Program-made: the position numbers and the translations under genes | Notes under the pieces: model-generated | Told to the model about the DNA's origin: nothing | What the model saw: only the letters and a program-made list of their open reading frames with translations | Databases searched by the model: none | From: Glycine soja | Lineage: Eukaryota; Streptophyta; Magnoliopsida; Fabales; Fabaceae | DNA: 64,000 bases | Direction: 5' to 3' | Assembly: GCF_004193775.1 (NCBI RefSeq) | Contig: NC_041002.1 | Coordinates: forward strand, 5,071,261-5,135,260 | Shown: positions 9,985 through 22,792 of the stretch, one piece after another | Position numbering within the stretch: position 1 is the stretch's first letter | Layout: every line of letters begins with the position of its first letter

Positions 9985-12361
9985 CCTTCTTTTTCATGCC
10001 ACTATGCTAAGCCATCAATCACTTGAACGAGTAGAGCATCTCTCAAAATTAGTTATTTGCGAATTGGATTGAATCCGCTTTAAAGAAAAAAAATCATCCT
10101 ATTAAATTATTTTGATTTAATTAATTTATCATCCAATTAATTTAATTTAATTTTTTAATTCAACTCGATCTAATTTAGAGTTATTTAGATTTGATGGATG
10201 TTTGATTTTAATCTTACTTTTAATTTTTTTTAGAAAATATTAAATAAAAGGTAAAATATACAATAAAAAATAACTTAAAATATCAAATATTTTATTTTTG
10301 TCATTATATAATTAATAATAAAATATTTATGCATCTTAACTCAAATAATTGATAAAAATGTCTTTAATTAAATATATATTTTAATAAATAGATATAAGTT
10401 ATATGATAATTTTATAAATCTATAAAAAATAAAAATGAGTAATATTATATATATATATATATATTCAGTTGGAATTGATTTCTAAAATTAAATCTAAAAT
10501 CCAATCTGATTCAATAAAAAAATTTAATTTTTCAATCTGTTCGTTTTTTAGTTTATTCCATTTTTAATTTTTTGAATCGATTTTTTTATTGATCTATTTA
10601 TGAACATCCCTTACCCACAAGGAGAATAGAGGATCAACAATACGTGGTATCCACTACTATCCTCCCAAATCAAACCCTTGGAACTAAACCCCTTAGCAGG
10701 TGTCAAACTAGACTTACCTTAACATCTCTTCAGAATCTTGGGCTGCCCAATTGATCATCACCTCTTTGGGTTTTCCACTTTTCTACCCAATCAAGACTCA
10801 AGAGACCAACAACAATAAAATCATCATCCTTATGATACAGTCACTGTTTATTTTATTTTTCTTCTCACCAAAAATTTAGACCAATAGAATATCATATATT
10901 CATTGGGATCAGGACAGGACAGGACAGGACAGATCTTTGAACTTTTTTTTTAACTATAAATATTTTATCAAAAGATTTGATCCACTCAACTAACATTTAC
11001 AAAAATATTTAAATATCCACTAACCAAACTTTTATATAGGTTTACAAAACTTAAACTCGTATATTTGTAAAATGAGTTGAATCTTTTTAAATTTGCACAT
11101 ATTTTCTTCACTTCAAACTGAGTATAATTATCATGGATGATAAAATTCTTCTTTTTTGAGTATTTAATATAAATATATATTTAGAATTCAAACTCAAAAT
11201 CTAATGTGACACCAAATTAACTCACGTGCTGGGTAATATATGAGTTGGATCTTTAAGGGCTAAATAACTTTTGTTAGCTTTATACTAACTATTTAGTGCA
11301 CAGAGGCTATGTCAATGAAGTAGCATAAAGTGCAGTGTCAGCTAAATCTCTTTAGTGATGGTGGGATATTGGGCTCGTATTCCTTTTAACGCCTTAGCCT
11401 TAGTAATGGCCAAGCTGTGAAATACATCCTGTCCCCATATAAACCATTACAAAAACATTGCAGATATATGTACTCAAAGCTATGGTGTGACCCAGATTGC
11501 CCAACAGCTTTATCCCAATCTTTCTCAAATGGTACAAGATTATCCACATATCACAGCTATGATCATCAATAGGAGCTTCATTTCACCTTGAATTTCAGCC
11601 TATACAATAGAAACTACACAAATTATTTACTAACCAACCTACTCCCATGATTCATTAATTAAGTCTCTCTTATTTTTAAAAACTGTTTTCTACCTTTTTT
11701 GACAAAAAAAAACTATTTTCTACTTAAAAACAGAAAAAAAATGATAATAGTTTTTATAGATATATTTTATATTATAAATTAAAATATACAATTTAGAAAA
11801 TAAATCTCTCATCTCTCCCACTCTTTCTAAATTAGAAATTATCAATGTCAACTCTTTTCTCTCTTTTAAATATGCATGTCACACATTATTTTAGCAACAA
11901 ATCAAAATACTTTCATTTCAATCATTTCAAATCATCCTCCTTTTATTGTCTACTCAATCTTGTTAATGGTCTATCTCTGATAATCTATCTTTGTTTTTTT
12001 TTTAATCTTTATCACTAAATTAAAATTTCAATAGTCCTGATTAAAATAAATTGTTAATGGTTAAAAATAAATTTATCTCTTAATTTAAATTATTCATTAT
12101 AAATCTAAAATATAATTATATTTTCAAATATATTTATGTTTCTTAATTATATTTTTTAATTATATAAAATAAATATTTATCATGGGTAATGCCAAAATAA
12201 AATACTAGTTATTTTGAAAATATTTTTTTAATAAAAAATAGAATATCTCTAAATTGTTGGAATTTTCAAAGTTCAATTTTATACTACTTATATTATTTCT
12301 TGCAGTATCATATCATTTCTGTGACTCTTAATTTATAAAATTTAGATTCTGAAAATTGTTG
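9985..12361. other. intergenic sequence with two less AT-rich blocks
   Basis: Contains an (AGGAC)4 pentanucleotide repeat at 10911-10930. Less AT-rich blocks lie at about 10620-10830 and 11260-11620. The second holds CATATAAACC at about 11437 and a 34-codon ORF from ATG 11468, but neither block resembles a known gene to me. Confidence 0.4.
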
Positions 12362-12640
12362 GCTTAAATATGCTGTTTTTAGTTCCTAGAAAATGTGTGT
12401 ATTTTAATTTTGGTCCCTATGATTTTTTTCTTTGTATCCCTTTAAAATTTTAAATTATTAGTTTTAGTCCCTATAAAATGTGAGAATTTCAGTTTTGGTT
12501 CTTATTAAAAAAAAACTATTTTCATCCCCAAATTTTGAAATCGCTACTATTTCCCCTAATTTCATTTTAAGTGGATGAAACATTTATTATAGGGATATTT
12601 TTCTTTTGAGTATCACATGTTGACATTGTACCCCATACAT
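12362..12640. repeat. fragment resembling a legume TIR-element end
   Basis: Starts GGCTTAAATATGCTGTTTTT and contains repeated GGTCCCTAT/AGTCCCTAT blocks, as at the ends of Mutator-like or MITE elements in legumes. I found no matching inverted end, so it is probably truncated. Confidence 0.35.
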
Positions 12641-13722
12641 TAGGGGTATTTGCAGCGCAATTTGATTCAGCTTTTGTTTAAAAAATTATCCAAATCAAAT
12701 ATATAATTATATTTTATTTGATTTGAATTAATTTAATGTCAAATTTGAACCTATCCAAGCCAAACAAATATTTTACATTTTAGTTTAGATTGATTTTTAC
12801 TAAAATAGTTATTCTATTAAAAAGTTGTACTTTTTTTTCATCTTTTAAATCAAATTATATTAAAAAAGTGTTAATAAGAATCTATAAAACTTGATATTAT
12901 TATGTTGAATATATTACAATAAAAATATGTCAAAATTCATTACATTTAAGTACCTAATAGCCAAGATTACATCTATGCATTATATTATATATTGTACCTA
13001 AGAAATATCATAATAAAGAAATAAAAAAAAATTATCAATATCATGCATGATATTTTTTAGTATTCAATATTAACATGTATTGATAAATATTTTCCTTTTG
13101 GCAAGAATTGATAAACATATTCCTAATTAGTATTGTAAGTCTCGTTTCTATTATCAAAATAAAAACATTAAAATAAATAATATAAATGTTATATATTATT
13201 ATATGTAACTAAATATTATAATATAAATAACTTAAATATATTTTTTATATTTATTATATATTTTCATTTTATTACTTAAACATTATAACTAAATATTTTT
13301 AATTTTTATTTTAATAACTGTTGTCACTCATAGTCGTGAAATAATGAAGTGACACTCATATCTTATGTGGCATTTTGTTAAATGTATCACATCTGTCAAA
13401 ATAAATTAAAACAAAAAGAAAGACCAAAAAGAGGAAAGAAGAAGAAAATTTGAAGTATTAAAATTTAAATATATTAATATAACATTTATAGAATTGTTAA
13501 AGTTGTTGAGTTCGTTCAAATTGAAAAAAAATCTGAAAATTAAATTAATTATAATTAATTTAATTCGAATTTGAAGTAAAAGGAAAATCTGTTAACAAAA
13601 TTAACTTAAATCAAATTGATAAGTTAGATTCATCCACCTCACAAAGACCACAAGTAATTTTTGTGCAGATTTCTTAATTAAGAAGAACTCAGATTTCAAT
13701 ACTAGCTTCGTGAGATTCGTCC
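12641..13722. other. AT-rich intergenic sequence
   Basis: Two short CAAATCAAAT/TTTAATTCGAAT-type stretches (12660-12760 and 13490-13620) resemble each other in inverted orientation and may be remains of one old element. No genes. Confidence 0.35.
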
Positions 13723-14302
13723 CTAGAAGGTAGGGGTGGGAATAGGTCAACTTGACCTACAGGGGTCTGGCTTACATAAAGTTTGGCGTGAATCGGTCTA
13801 TTTAATTAAAAGGTTAGATTCAGACTTTTTTAGAAGCCTATTAAATTAAATAGATCAGACTTAAACTTATTAAAAAGTCTGATAAGTCTGATAGGCCGGC
13901 CTATATATATGTATATATATTTATATTATTTTTTGGGTACACTTAATATTTTTTTTAAACTAGCATACTTTGATTACACATTACTGCTCCCATAACTTCT
14001 ATTCCTATAATCAAGTAAGACTTTGATTACAATTTAGCTTTCCTATTCCTGTCAACGTTTCTTTTTCCTTTAACTTTCCTATTACGTTCCTAATAGAGCA
14101 AAGGAATATTAAAGATTTAATGTAAAAAAGGTTTTTAAAAAGGTTATCAGGACAGACTAGGCTTTTAAAAAGGTTAGGCCGAGTCAAAATAAAAACATTT
14201 GATAGATTATAGGTCAGGCTCAGGCCTCAAAAAATCATCGTAGGCTAGACTCAGTCCTTTTAAAGTCTGGCCTGACTTCCTATTCCCACCCCTACTAGAA
14301 GG
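13723..14302. mobile_element. hAT-type non-autonomous element with 8-bp TSD
   Basis: The body is 13731-14294 (564 bp). Both ends read TAGGGGTGGGAATAGG inward as a perfect 16-bp TIR. The body is flanked by CTAGAAGG at 13723-13730 and 14295-14302, a perfect 8-bp duplication typical of hAT elements. Subterminal regions are rich in GGCCTGAC/AGTCTGATAGG blocks. There is no ORF, so movement would need a transposase in trans. Confidence 0.92.
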
Positions 14303-16030
14303 GCTCTTTTGGGCTAATTTTAGTAGGTATGGCTTAGCTCGGTTAATTTCTATGATGTAACTTATATTTTGTGGGATTCACTTATTTATCCAAAAAATAT
14401 TGATTTTATGAATGTATAAAAAAGTCATTTAACTTTTAGACATTTAAAAAAAATGTAAAAATCATTTTTTTATTTGGTTAAATTTATAAACAATATTTTT
14501 ATTTTAAATTGTGAAAATATTATTTGAATTTCTTTTTTGTTGTGAAATAGTATGAGTTTGTGCATTACGTATGATAAATATCATTTTATATAAATTATAT
14601 TATAATTGAAATTTAAAATAAAAAATATTTTGAATATATTAATTATATCTTAAATTTATAATAAGTAATTTTTTATATAAGATTATTTTAATTTTTGATG
14701 TTTTAAAAAATATTAAAATTTAATTTAGAGATAGATATAAAAGAGATAGAGATAAATGAGAGAAATTTCAAATAGTTGAAAGAGAAAGTTTTTTACTAGT
14801 GTGTGAAATGCATTTCTAAGGAGAGTAAAAGTCATGTATTCTAATTTATAATATAAAAATATATTCTACTTTTTCTTCAAAGGTTAGTTAAAGCAACTTA
14901 TCAAAATATGTTCTTTTTCATATTTTAAATTCTTTTAAAAGCTTAAATAGATACCCAAAAAATTTAAAATTAATTTTTCAGAAAATGTTTAATTAATAAA
15001 CAATTAAAAAATAATTAAATCAACTATTTTTTTATATAAATTTATTTTTTTGGTATAATTTACCTCAAATGGTGTAAATTTTTGTGATAATTTTAGTTTT
15101 ATACTTCAACAAACACACTTTTTTACTACTACGCTCATTTAAATATTTGGTACAAAATATAATATTAATATGATTTTTATATAAAAATACTTCAAAATTT
15201 AAATTTTATTATTTTTTAATTTATTATATTTTTATAATCTTATATATTATCTTTTAAAATATAATATATATAATTAAATGATATTTTCACATAAATTAAA
15301 ATATGTCTACTTTTATAATTTTTATTTTTATTTTATATATTATATTTTTATAATCTTATGTATTTTTATCACACTATTTAAAAATTATTTTATAAATTAA
15401 ATATATAATATAAATGTTATCTTTAATCTATATTTTTTTACATAAATTATAATTTTATAGAATATTAGTATTTTATTGTCTTTTTAATATTTATATATGC
15501 AATTTAATGACAAAATTTTATTTACCTATATTAAGATATTTTTGTTATTTATCATAATAGTATTTTTTATTTATATTTAACATTGTTTAATCAGGTACAA
15601 ATTTTTTAAAGAATTAAATTATATAGTAAAGATACATAACTAAATAAAATGACAGTATTTTCTATTTTTTAAAATATTTATGCATATAATTTATTGACAT
15701 TATTTTTTATCTATATTATAATAAATAACATGAACATCTTAATATAGATAAAAAAAATATTATCACTAAATCACAAGCATTATTGTAAAAGATAAATATA
15801 ATATGTAAAATAAAAATAAAACTTATATAAATATACACATTCTAATTTATGTGAAAATATAATTTAATCTTATATATTATATTTTAAAAGATAATATATA
15901 AGATTATAAAAATATAATAAATCAAAATAGAATAAAATTTGAATTTTAAACTATTTTTCATAAAATTTATATTAATACTATATTTTGCATTATTCAAATG
16001 AACACCTAGATGTAATGATAAAAAAAAAAA
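14303..16030. other. very AT-rich intergenic sequence
   Basis: Alternating blocks of poly-A/T and ATAAATTA sequence. Several stretches near 15180-15300 and 15840-15990 are inversely similar (for example AAAATATAATATA...), so a decayed AT-rich inverted-repeat element is possible. No genes. Confidence 0.4.
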
Positions 16031-17080
16031 ATGTGTTTCTTACTGTGAATGTATGAGTATGAAAGCTTTGATGATATCAAGATGTAAGCAATACAAAGAT
16101 TGTTCTAAGTCAAAATTCAAGATTAAGAAAACAAGATCAAGAGAAGATAAGATTTAGTTTATTTTTGTTAGAAGAATCTCTTAGTGGTTAAAAAGTTTTG
16201 GCCTCAAAAACATGATTTTCAAATGATTACAAAAAGTTTTAAAAATATTTTATCATTGCTAAAATAAGTATTTTTCATTGGTAATTGATTACGAGAGACA
16301 GATTACAAATTGGTTTGTCAAAAAAAAAGTTTAAATTTTGAATTTTGAAAATTGTAATCGATTACCTATTAACGAAACTTCATAAATTCAAATTGAAAAG
16401 TTATGACCCTTCAATGTATTATAATTATTAAGAAGCTGTAATCGATTACCAATAAGAGAATTTTTTAGTCACATCTCTTCAAAAGTTTTTGAAAAGATCA
16501 CCTAGGGCTTATAAATATGTGACTTGCCTATGAAAATCTTCAGAATTTTTTAGAATCTTATTGTCTTATTCTCTCATAAATAAATCATTAGTCAAATACT
16601 TGCAAATCAATTGAGTATTCTTCTAAGATCTTCAACTTATATCATCTTCTCTAAAAGAGAGAAAAACTTATGTACTTTCTGAGAAGAGTTGTTGTGATCA
16701 AGAGACTGTTTGTCTCTTGAACTGTGAGAATCCTGAACATAGGAGAGAGAAATCCCTAGGTAGTTCATAAGTTGTAAAATTTTTTTTGCAAAGATAGTGA
16801 AAATCTCAAGTGAGTTGCTTGAGGACTGGACATAGACATGAAAAGTGGCCGAATCAGTATAAATCGAGTTTGCATTCCTCTCTTCTCTTATCTTAGTTAT
16901 TTTATTACAGTTTATTTTGTTTTGCGCATTTAAAAGAACATTATTAAATTGATTATTTTTCTTCTTATGCATTCAGAACCTATCATATATCATTTAAAAG
17001 GAGGTTAAAATTTGTTAGTAAAAATTTTTTAAAACTTAATTCACTCCCCCTCTTAAGTTATTGAGGTCATTTGTCCAACA
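16031..17080. repeat. legume dispersed repeat with GTAATCGATTAC motifs, probable LTR remnant
   Basis: Contains two TGTAATCGATTAC copies (about 16350 and 16438) and a TAATTGATTACGAG variant. A TATA-like GCTTATAAATATG lies near 16508, and the end is TTGTCCAACA at 17080. TG...CA borders and a long leader-like body suggest a solo or truncated LTR. No target duplication or internal region was identified, so the class is uncertain. Confidence 0.4.
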
Positions 17081-20000
17081 CTTATTTCAATGATGATGGT
17101 TCTTATCACAAATACTAATTGGCGACTAAGATAATCTATGTTGATATATAGAGAGACTTAAATAGTGAATTAAAAAATAAAAAAAAAATGATTTAATGTG
17201 TAAAAACAAAATAGAGGTACGAATTTTACAATTAAACCTACTTTTATTTAACAATTTCAATTTTCGAGAAACAATCATTACGCATTTTCCTTGAATAATT
17301 ATATGTCCTTTTCATTTCATGACATATTTATTACTAAACTAGTCAATCATTTTAAATATATTTTTTAAAAATCATGTTCAAATTTCCTCAATTAATATAA
17401 AAGCATAATAAGATATTTACTAATTATTGATCAAAACAAAATTTTATCAATTAAAATAAATTTAGAAATTAAAAAATTTATATACTTATGCTTCTAATAT
17501 CTCAAACTAATTTTATATTAATCAAAATAATTTTTATGCTAATTATTTATATTCATATATATTTTAAAGTATCCTTACAATTCATTAATTTTTTCTAAAT
17601 AACAATTTAATTTTTAATCGTGTACAAAAAGTTTATTAAAATACTCTACATATTTTTAATTTTTTTTCTAATTCAAAAGAAAATTGGTTGACTCTCAATT
17701 AAATATTCTTAATAAGAAAAATATTCATACACTCTACTATATATTTTACTAATAAACGTATTGCTTCTATTGGTAGGTTTGCCCAGTGCATGATGAAGAT
17801 ATTGTATAGATATTATCATGGTGAACGATACACGTGAACAACATATTTTTCTTTAAAGTAAACAAATATCAGTTCCATTGTGATAAGAAAATAATGGAAT
17901 TGATTTGACAAAAAGGTAGAAAAAACGCAGAAATGAATAATAACGTTGAAATGTACTACAAAAATAATTGGTGGATTGTGGGCATATGGATTTTGGATAT
18001 GCCTTCTATTTCACTTGGCTTACGTTATCATATTCTCTGAATAAACTTAGGTGATTAGGGCTTAATAATGAACTAAAGACTTGATTCATTTAACTAATTA
18101 GTTCATTGAACAACGGTTCTGATTATTTAAAATTGTACTTTGAGTGGAGGAACCTAATTGATAAACGTGGAAATTTTGTAAGCATTGCTTTGTTTTATTG
18201 CAACTTCTCCATTATCTCAAAGGAAATGTATATTCTATAATCGATGCGGAGTCCCTTAACTTTCATCTTCAGAAATGGGTTTCAAGTTCCTTTATATCAT
18301 CAGTTTATTTTTTTTTTAATTTTAAGTACCTTTTGTAAGAAATAATCTTATTTAAATTAGGAATATTTATAGTTAATTTTCTCAAAATTTGTTAAAGAGA
18401 ATCAAACTAAATATATACAAGTCATAAATATTTTTGAAAACTTTTCTACTGAAAATAAAGAATTTTTTTTAGTAGAGAAACTTTTGAAAAGTTTTGAAAA
18501 ACACTTATAGCTTTGTATTCAAACGCATTCTATATTTAAAGAGAAATGAACATATATTACTTTAAATTATATGATCTATTAAACATCTCACACACATATA
18601 TTTTTTTTTTCCTTTTCTTCCCTTCTCAATCGACTAAAATTAAAAGACGGGGAAAAATCCATTAGATTTGAACTAAAATCAAGTATAATTGTCATGAACA
18701 GAACATCAACCAGAACCAACTTCTCTTTTACACGTGTTTTGATTATTATAAGTATTTTTCAAATTGTTTCATAGTCAAATCTAGATATTCTCATAAAAGA
18801 ATAATTCAATTTACATGTGAATTAAATAATTTTATTTTTCTTAAAACTATCTTGTTCCTTTTCAGAATAATATATGTGGCCCGAATCATGCTTTGTAAAT
18901 AGAACCTTTCCAAATTATAATGGATATTTTTTATAATACTTTTAACGTAAGTGTGGAAGACTAAACTTACTTATCTTACTAACTAATTAATCTAAATATT
19001 TTATTAGCCTTATTTAAGTTTTTAATGAAGAATCAAACGAATTGCATAACTAAGGTTTATCCTCCTTAAAATCACCATCAAACCTAGCTACCCCAGTCTT
19101 CATTATATTAGGGGGAAAAATTGATATCTAACATAACGCCACTCCCATCAAGAATTAACAAGAGACACTTCTTTAAGAAATTTTATAAACAAATTCTTAT
19201 TTAATATTTTTTATAGAACAAGTATTTAATTAAGCTTATTATCAAATATACCAAACAAAAGATATGTCACAATCTGACAAAAAGAGGAGAAATTGTTCCG
19301 TGTTTAGTGTTATATTTAATGTTTTAAAATTATACCGATTATTAGATGGTAAAAATATTGTCCTACAATTTATTATTAGTTTGATTGTAATTTAATCAAG
19401 AACAAACCTTTAATAACTAAATGTTTCATACTATATTAAACAAAAAATTAATACAAAAGTATATAAAAAATAAATTAAATGAAAATTTAAATTAACAAAA
19501 TGATAATACATGCACTAAGATAAAAAAAAAATTATAATATGAACATAGATAATAGTAATAGTGCATATATAAATTCCACACATGTCTTTATAGATTCTAA
19601 AAAATATTTTAGAATGAAAAATTAGAAAACATTTTTTTTGAAAACCATATCAAACATATTTTTTAACACTGGTTCTTACTCAATTTTGGTAAGTTCTTAA
19701 TTAATTTTTACTCTATCAAAAAATTGGTGAACGGTACGAAAGAGTATGACAACTCTTCAAATAAATCAATATTCCAAAGAATAAGATTATCTTATTCGAC
19801 TTTTTTTTGGATAGAGATCATGTGATATCATAAAATAAAAAATTCATAGTACCAATTATTCATGCATTATTAAATTGATAATGAAAGAAATTGAATTATG
19901 TGTAAATCTCTTTTTTTAAATCATCGTAATAAGGATCATTAGCTTCTCGATAAACTCTCAAATATTTTCACAAGTTTCAATAATCTTTTGAATTAGCTAC

Positions 20001-22333
20001 AAAATTAATTCTAAATTTGAGACTTGTTGACACTTAAAATTTTTCGCTCATCTTTAAGAATTCATGTATCATTATAGAATTTTAACAACTCACAAGGTGC
20101 ATGTGACACAAGTTACTAGAAACTTGGGTCTTGTGAATAGAGCAATATTCATGAAAAAAGAAATTGTCTCTTAACTGATACTTTATTTTCTCCGAGATCA
20201 ACCTTAGCTTCAGACGGTGGAAATATCTTATTTCAAAAGAAAAAAAAAGTTTATTATTACCAATTTAGCTACACAGTATTGGATATTATATGTAAATCTC
20301 TTGTAATAATGCAGTAATATATACTTATAATTGAATGACAAAAGCTCCACAATGTTGCTGAATCAGACAAGAAAGAATATATCTAACTTGGTAGAGGTGG
20401 CTCATGCCTCATGGTAGTTACGAATAGCTACTAGCTGGAGTTTGATTACAAAATGATATTGATAGCACAACAGTTTAGATGTTTCTGATGTGCAATTATA
20501 GACTCAGTTGCAGCAACCATTGCAAATCTGCAATCCAAATTTTGCGATCATGTGACATAAATATAAATATGGTACACAATTTTTAAAACTTCAGAAGAAA
20601 AAAAAATAAGGAAGAGAAAGGTTTAAAATTTGAATTAAAAATAATTGAAAATAAGTAGATGTTTAAAGTGAAAAAATAAAGCTGCATCTACCATTGATTT
20701 AGTGTATCTTGGAATCTTAATTAAATTTAAATCAATGGCAGAAATATACTTACTTTTTCAAATTATACATTTGCTCACTTTCGAAAATGTTCTTTAATTT
20801 GTGTGTTATTCCAATAAATGCAGAAATAATACTATTGAGCTCTTCTATCTGTTTGTTATCTCTTTTTTAATTAACCGAATTCTCTCTCATTTGTTATAAA
20901 TACTCACTCTACCATTATTTTTTTCTTCTTTTGGGGAGTGTGAAAATTTAAAATATTTAAAAATAATGATAGATTAAAAAATAATTTTAATTAATGTTAT
21001 TTTACATTTTTAAAAACAATAGATAAATAATTTTTTTAAATATTTTTTTTTATGAAAAAAAGACAAGAAGAATACTGTTTTTCTTAATTTTCTTGAATTG
21101 TTAATATTCAATTAAAGATAGACGTGATTTTCCAACCACCGAACACTTAGATTAATTAGTGTTGATTTAATTTAATCAATTCTTTTGAATTTATGTTCTG
21201 AACATATATTAAGTATTTGGAAGAAAAAAATTATTATTTATAATAATCTGTTCTGATTTCATCAAGATTGTTTCCTATAAAAAAAATTAATATGATCTCT
21301 GAAAAAAAACAAAGACATTCTCCAACACTTGAAGACGCATTAGGGCCACACAAAATAAACCTCTTCAATCTTACAATAACATGAGTATAACCAAGCCAAA
21401 AGGGTACAACATCTCGACCTATAATTATTAAGATGCAAAGGTGGCTATTTCTTGGAGATTCTATATTTATAAAGGATGGTTCTAGAATGGCACTCAGCGT
21501 CCTTCAATGGTAACGCAACCCATTGCGCAAGAGTCTTCGGTCTCATCATGAAGCTAATGTGGATTATATATTTATTGAATAGAACAAGATTAAGATGGCT
21601 CTGTATTCATTATAAAAAAAATAAACAGAATTTTTAATCCTAATATACTATATTCTAGACCTTTAATATATAGAGAGATTCTAACATAAATATGTGATTT
21701 AAATTAATTTAGATACATAGTTCACCTATATTTTACGATTTAAAATTAATTTTGTGAAAAATAGTTCTAGCAGACACTGCCAAAAATAAGGACTTAATAT
21801 GGCATTCTGTGGCTTTAGCCTTTAGCACTTGGTAATTTGTATGATCCTATGGTGGATTGTTTCCTTTTTGGTACTCTTACGAGTTATCATTTCATGAATT
21901 TGCTTTTCACGAGAGAGATCACAATTCACAAGTCAGGGACATCCATGATCCATGGTTCTGTTTGGTATCCTGCAAAAATGAGGGAGGGGAGAAAATTTTT
22001 AAAACTTCAATTTAAACAAAAATAGAAAAAAATGTTTTAAGAAATTAATATTTTTTCTCTCTTTTCTTTTAACTTTCTTCTTAATTAAACAAAAAATATA
22101 TCGTTATTTACATTTTTTTTTCTGTCCAAGTATATCATTATTTATTATACAGGTACCTCTCAAAAGGAGACTTGAAATAAGTTATGCAACGAGTTTACCA
22201 TGAAGGTTGAAAATTTGTATTTTCTTATTAATTAATACTTTCCTAAAAAAAGTCTATGAAAAATATATAGATGAAATCAAAAAGTTTTTCAGAATTTTAA
22301 GATCAACTTGACTTTGAATAATTACTTAGAAAA
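17081..22333. other. AT-rich intergenic sequence
   Basis: Over 5 kb with no coding region I can support. Slightly less AT-rich patches (about 20380-20600 and 21310-21590) show no recognisable protein. A 62-codon ORF at 21837 has no features and is likely chance. Confidence 0.45.
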
Positions 22334-22334
22334 T

Positions 22335-22385
<51 letters not shown>
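22334..22385. repeat. (AT)n microsatellite
   Basis: About 50 bases of AT alternation with one phase switch near 22359. Confidence 0.95.
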
Positions 22386-22610
22386 GATGATGAATCAAAT
22401 TATACATGTGTAACTTTGATAACTATTATATTATTTTTATAACTTATATAAATTGTGATTTTTATTGATCTAACTGTTAAATTATATCACATATTAATAA
22501 GATCGCATGTGTCAAATTTTATCAAAATTGAACAAAAAAAATTAAATAATTTATATTTTAATATATTTTAAAATGTTTATTTATATCGATTTTAGGCTAT
22601 ATAAACAAAA

Positions 22611-22792
22611 TAACAAATGATTTTATAAAAACTTCGTACCCCATTGCCCAGAGGCTCTTCGCTATGCGAAGGTATGGGGGGAGGGATGATATGCAAAGAG
22701 GCTGTTTCCGGATTCGAACCCATGACAAACAAGTCACTAAGGCACAACTTTATCGCTGCACCAGGCTCGCCCTCTTAACAAATGATTTTATA
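22611..22792 (-). mobile_element. Au-type tRNA-derived SINE with 17-bp TSD
   Basis: The body is 22628-22775, read on the minus strand. It begins near GAGCCTGGTGCAGCGATAAAG (RNA polymerase III A box), followed by GGGTTCGAATCC (B box), AACAGCCTCTTTGCAT, and a 3' end of GTACGAAGTTTT. These are the signatures of the plant Au SINE family. Perfect 17-bp direct repeats TAACAAATGATTTTATA lie at 22611-22627 and 22776-22792. The middle is shorter than the usual Au consensus, suggesting an internal deletion. It is not a functional tRNA gene. Confidence 0.93.

Noticed and set aside
21837..22025. 62-codon ORF
   Set aside because: No domain, no promoter features, length expected by chance.
22640..22775. 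tRNA-like A and B boxes
   Set aside because: No cloverleaf or acceptor stem; the whole unit with target duplication is a SINE.
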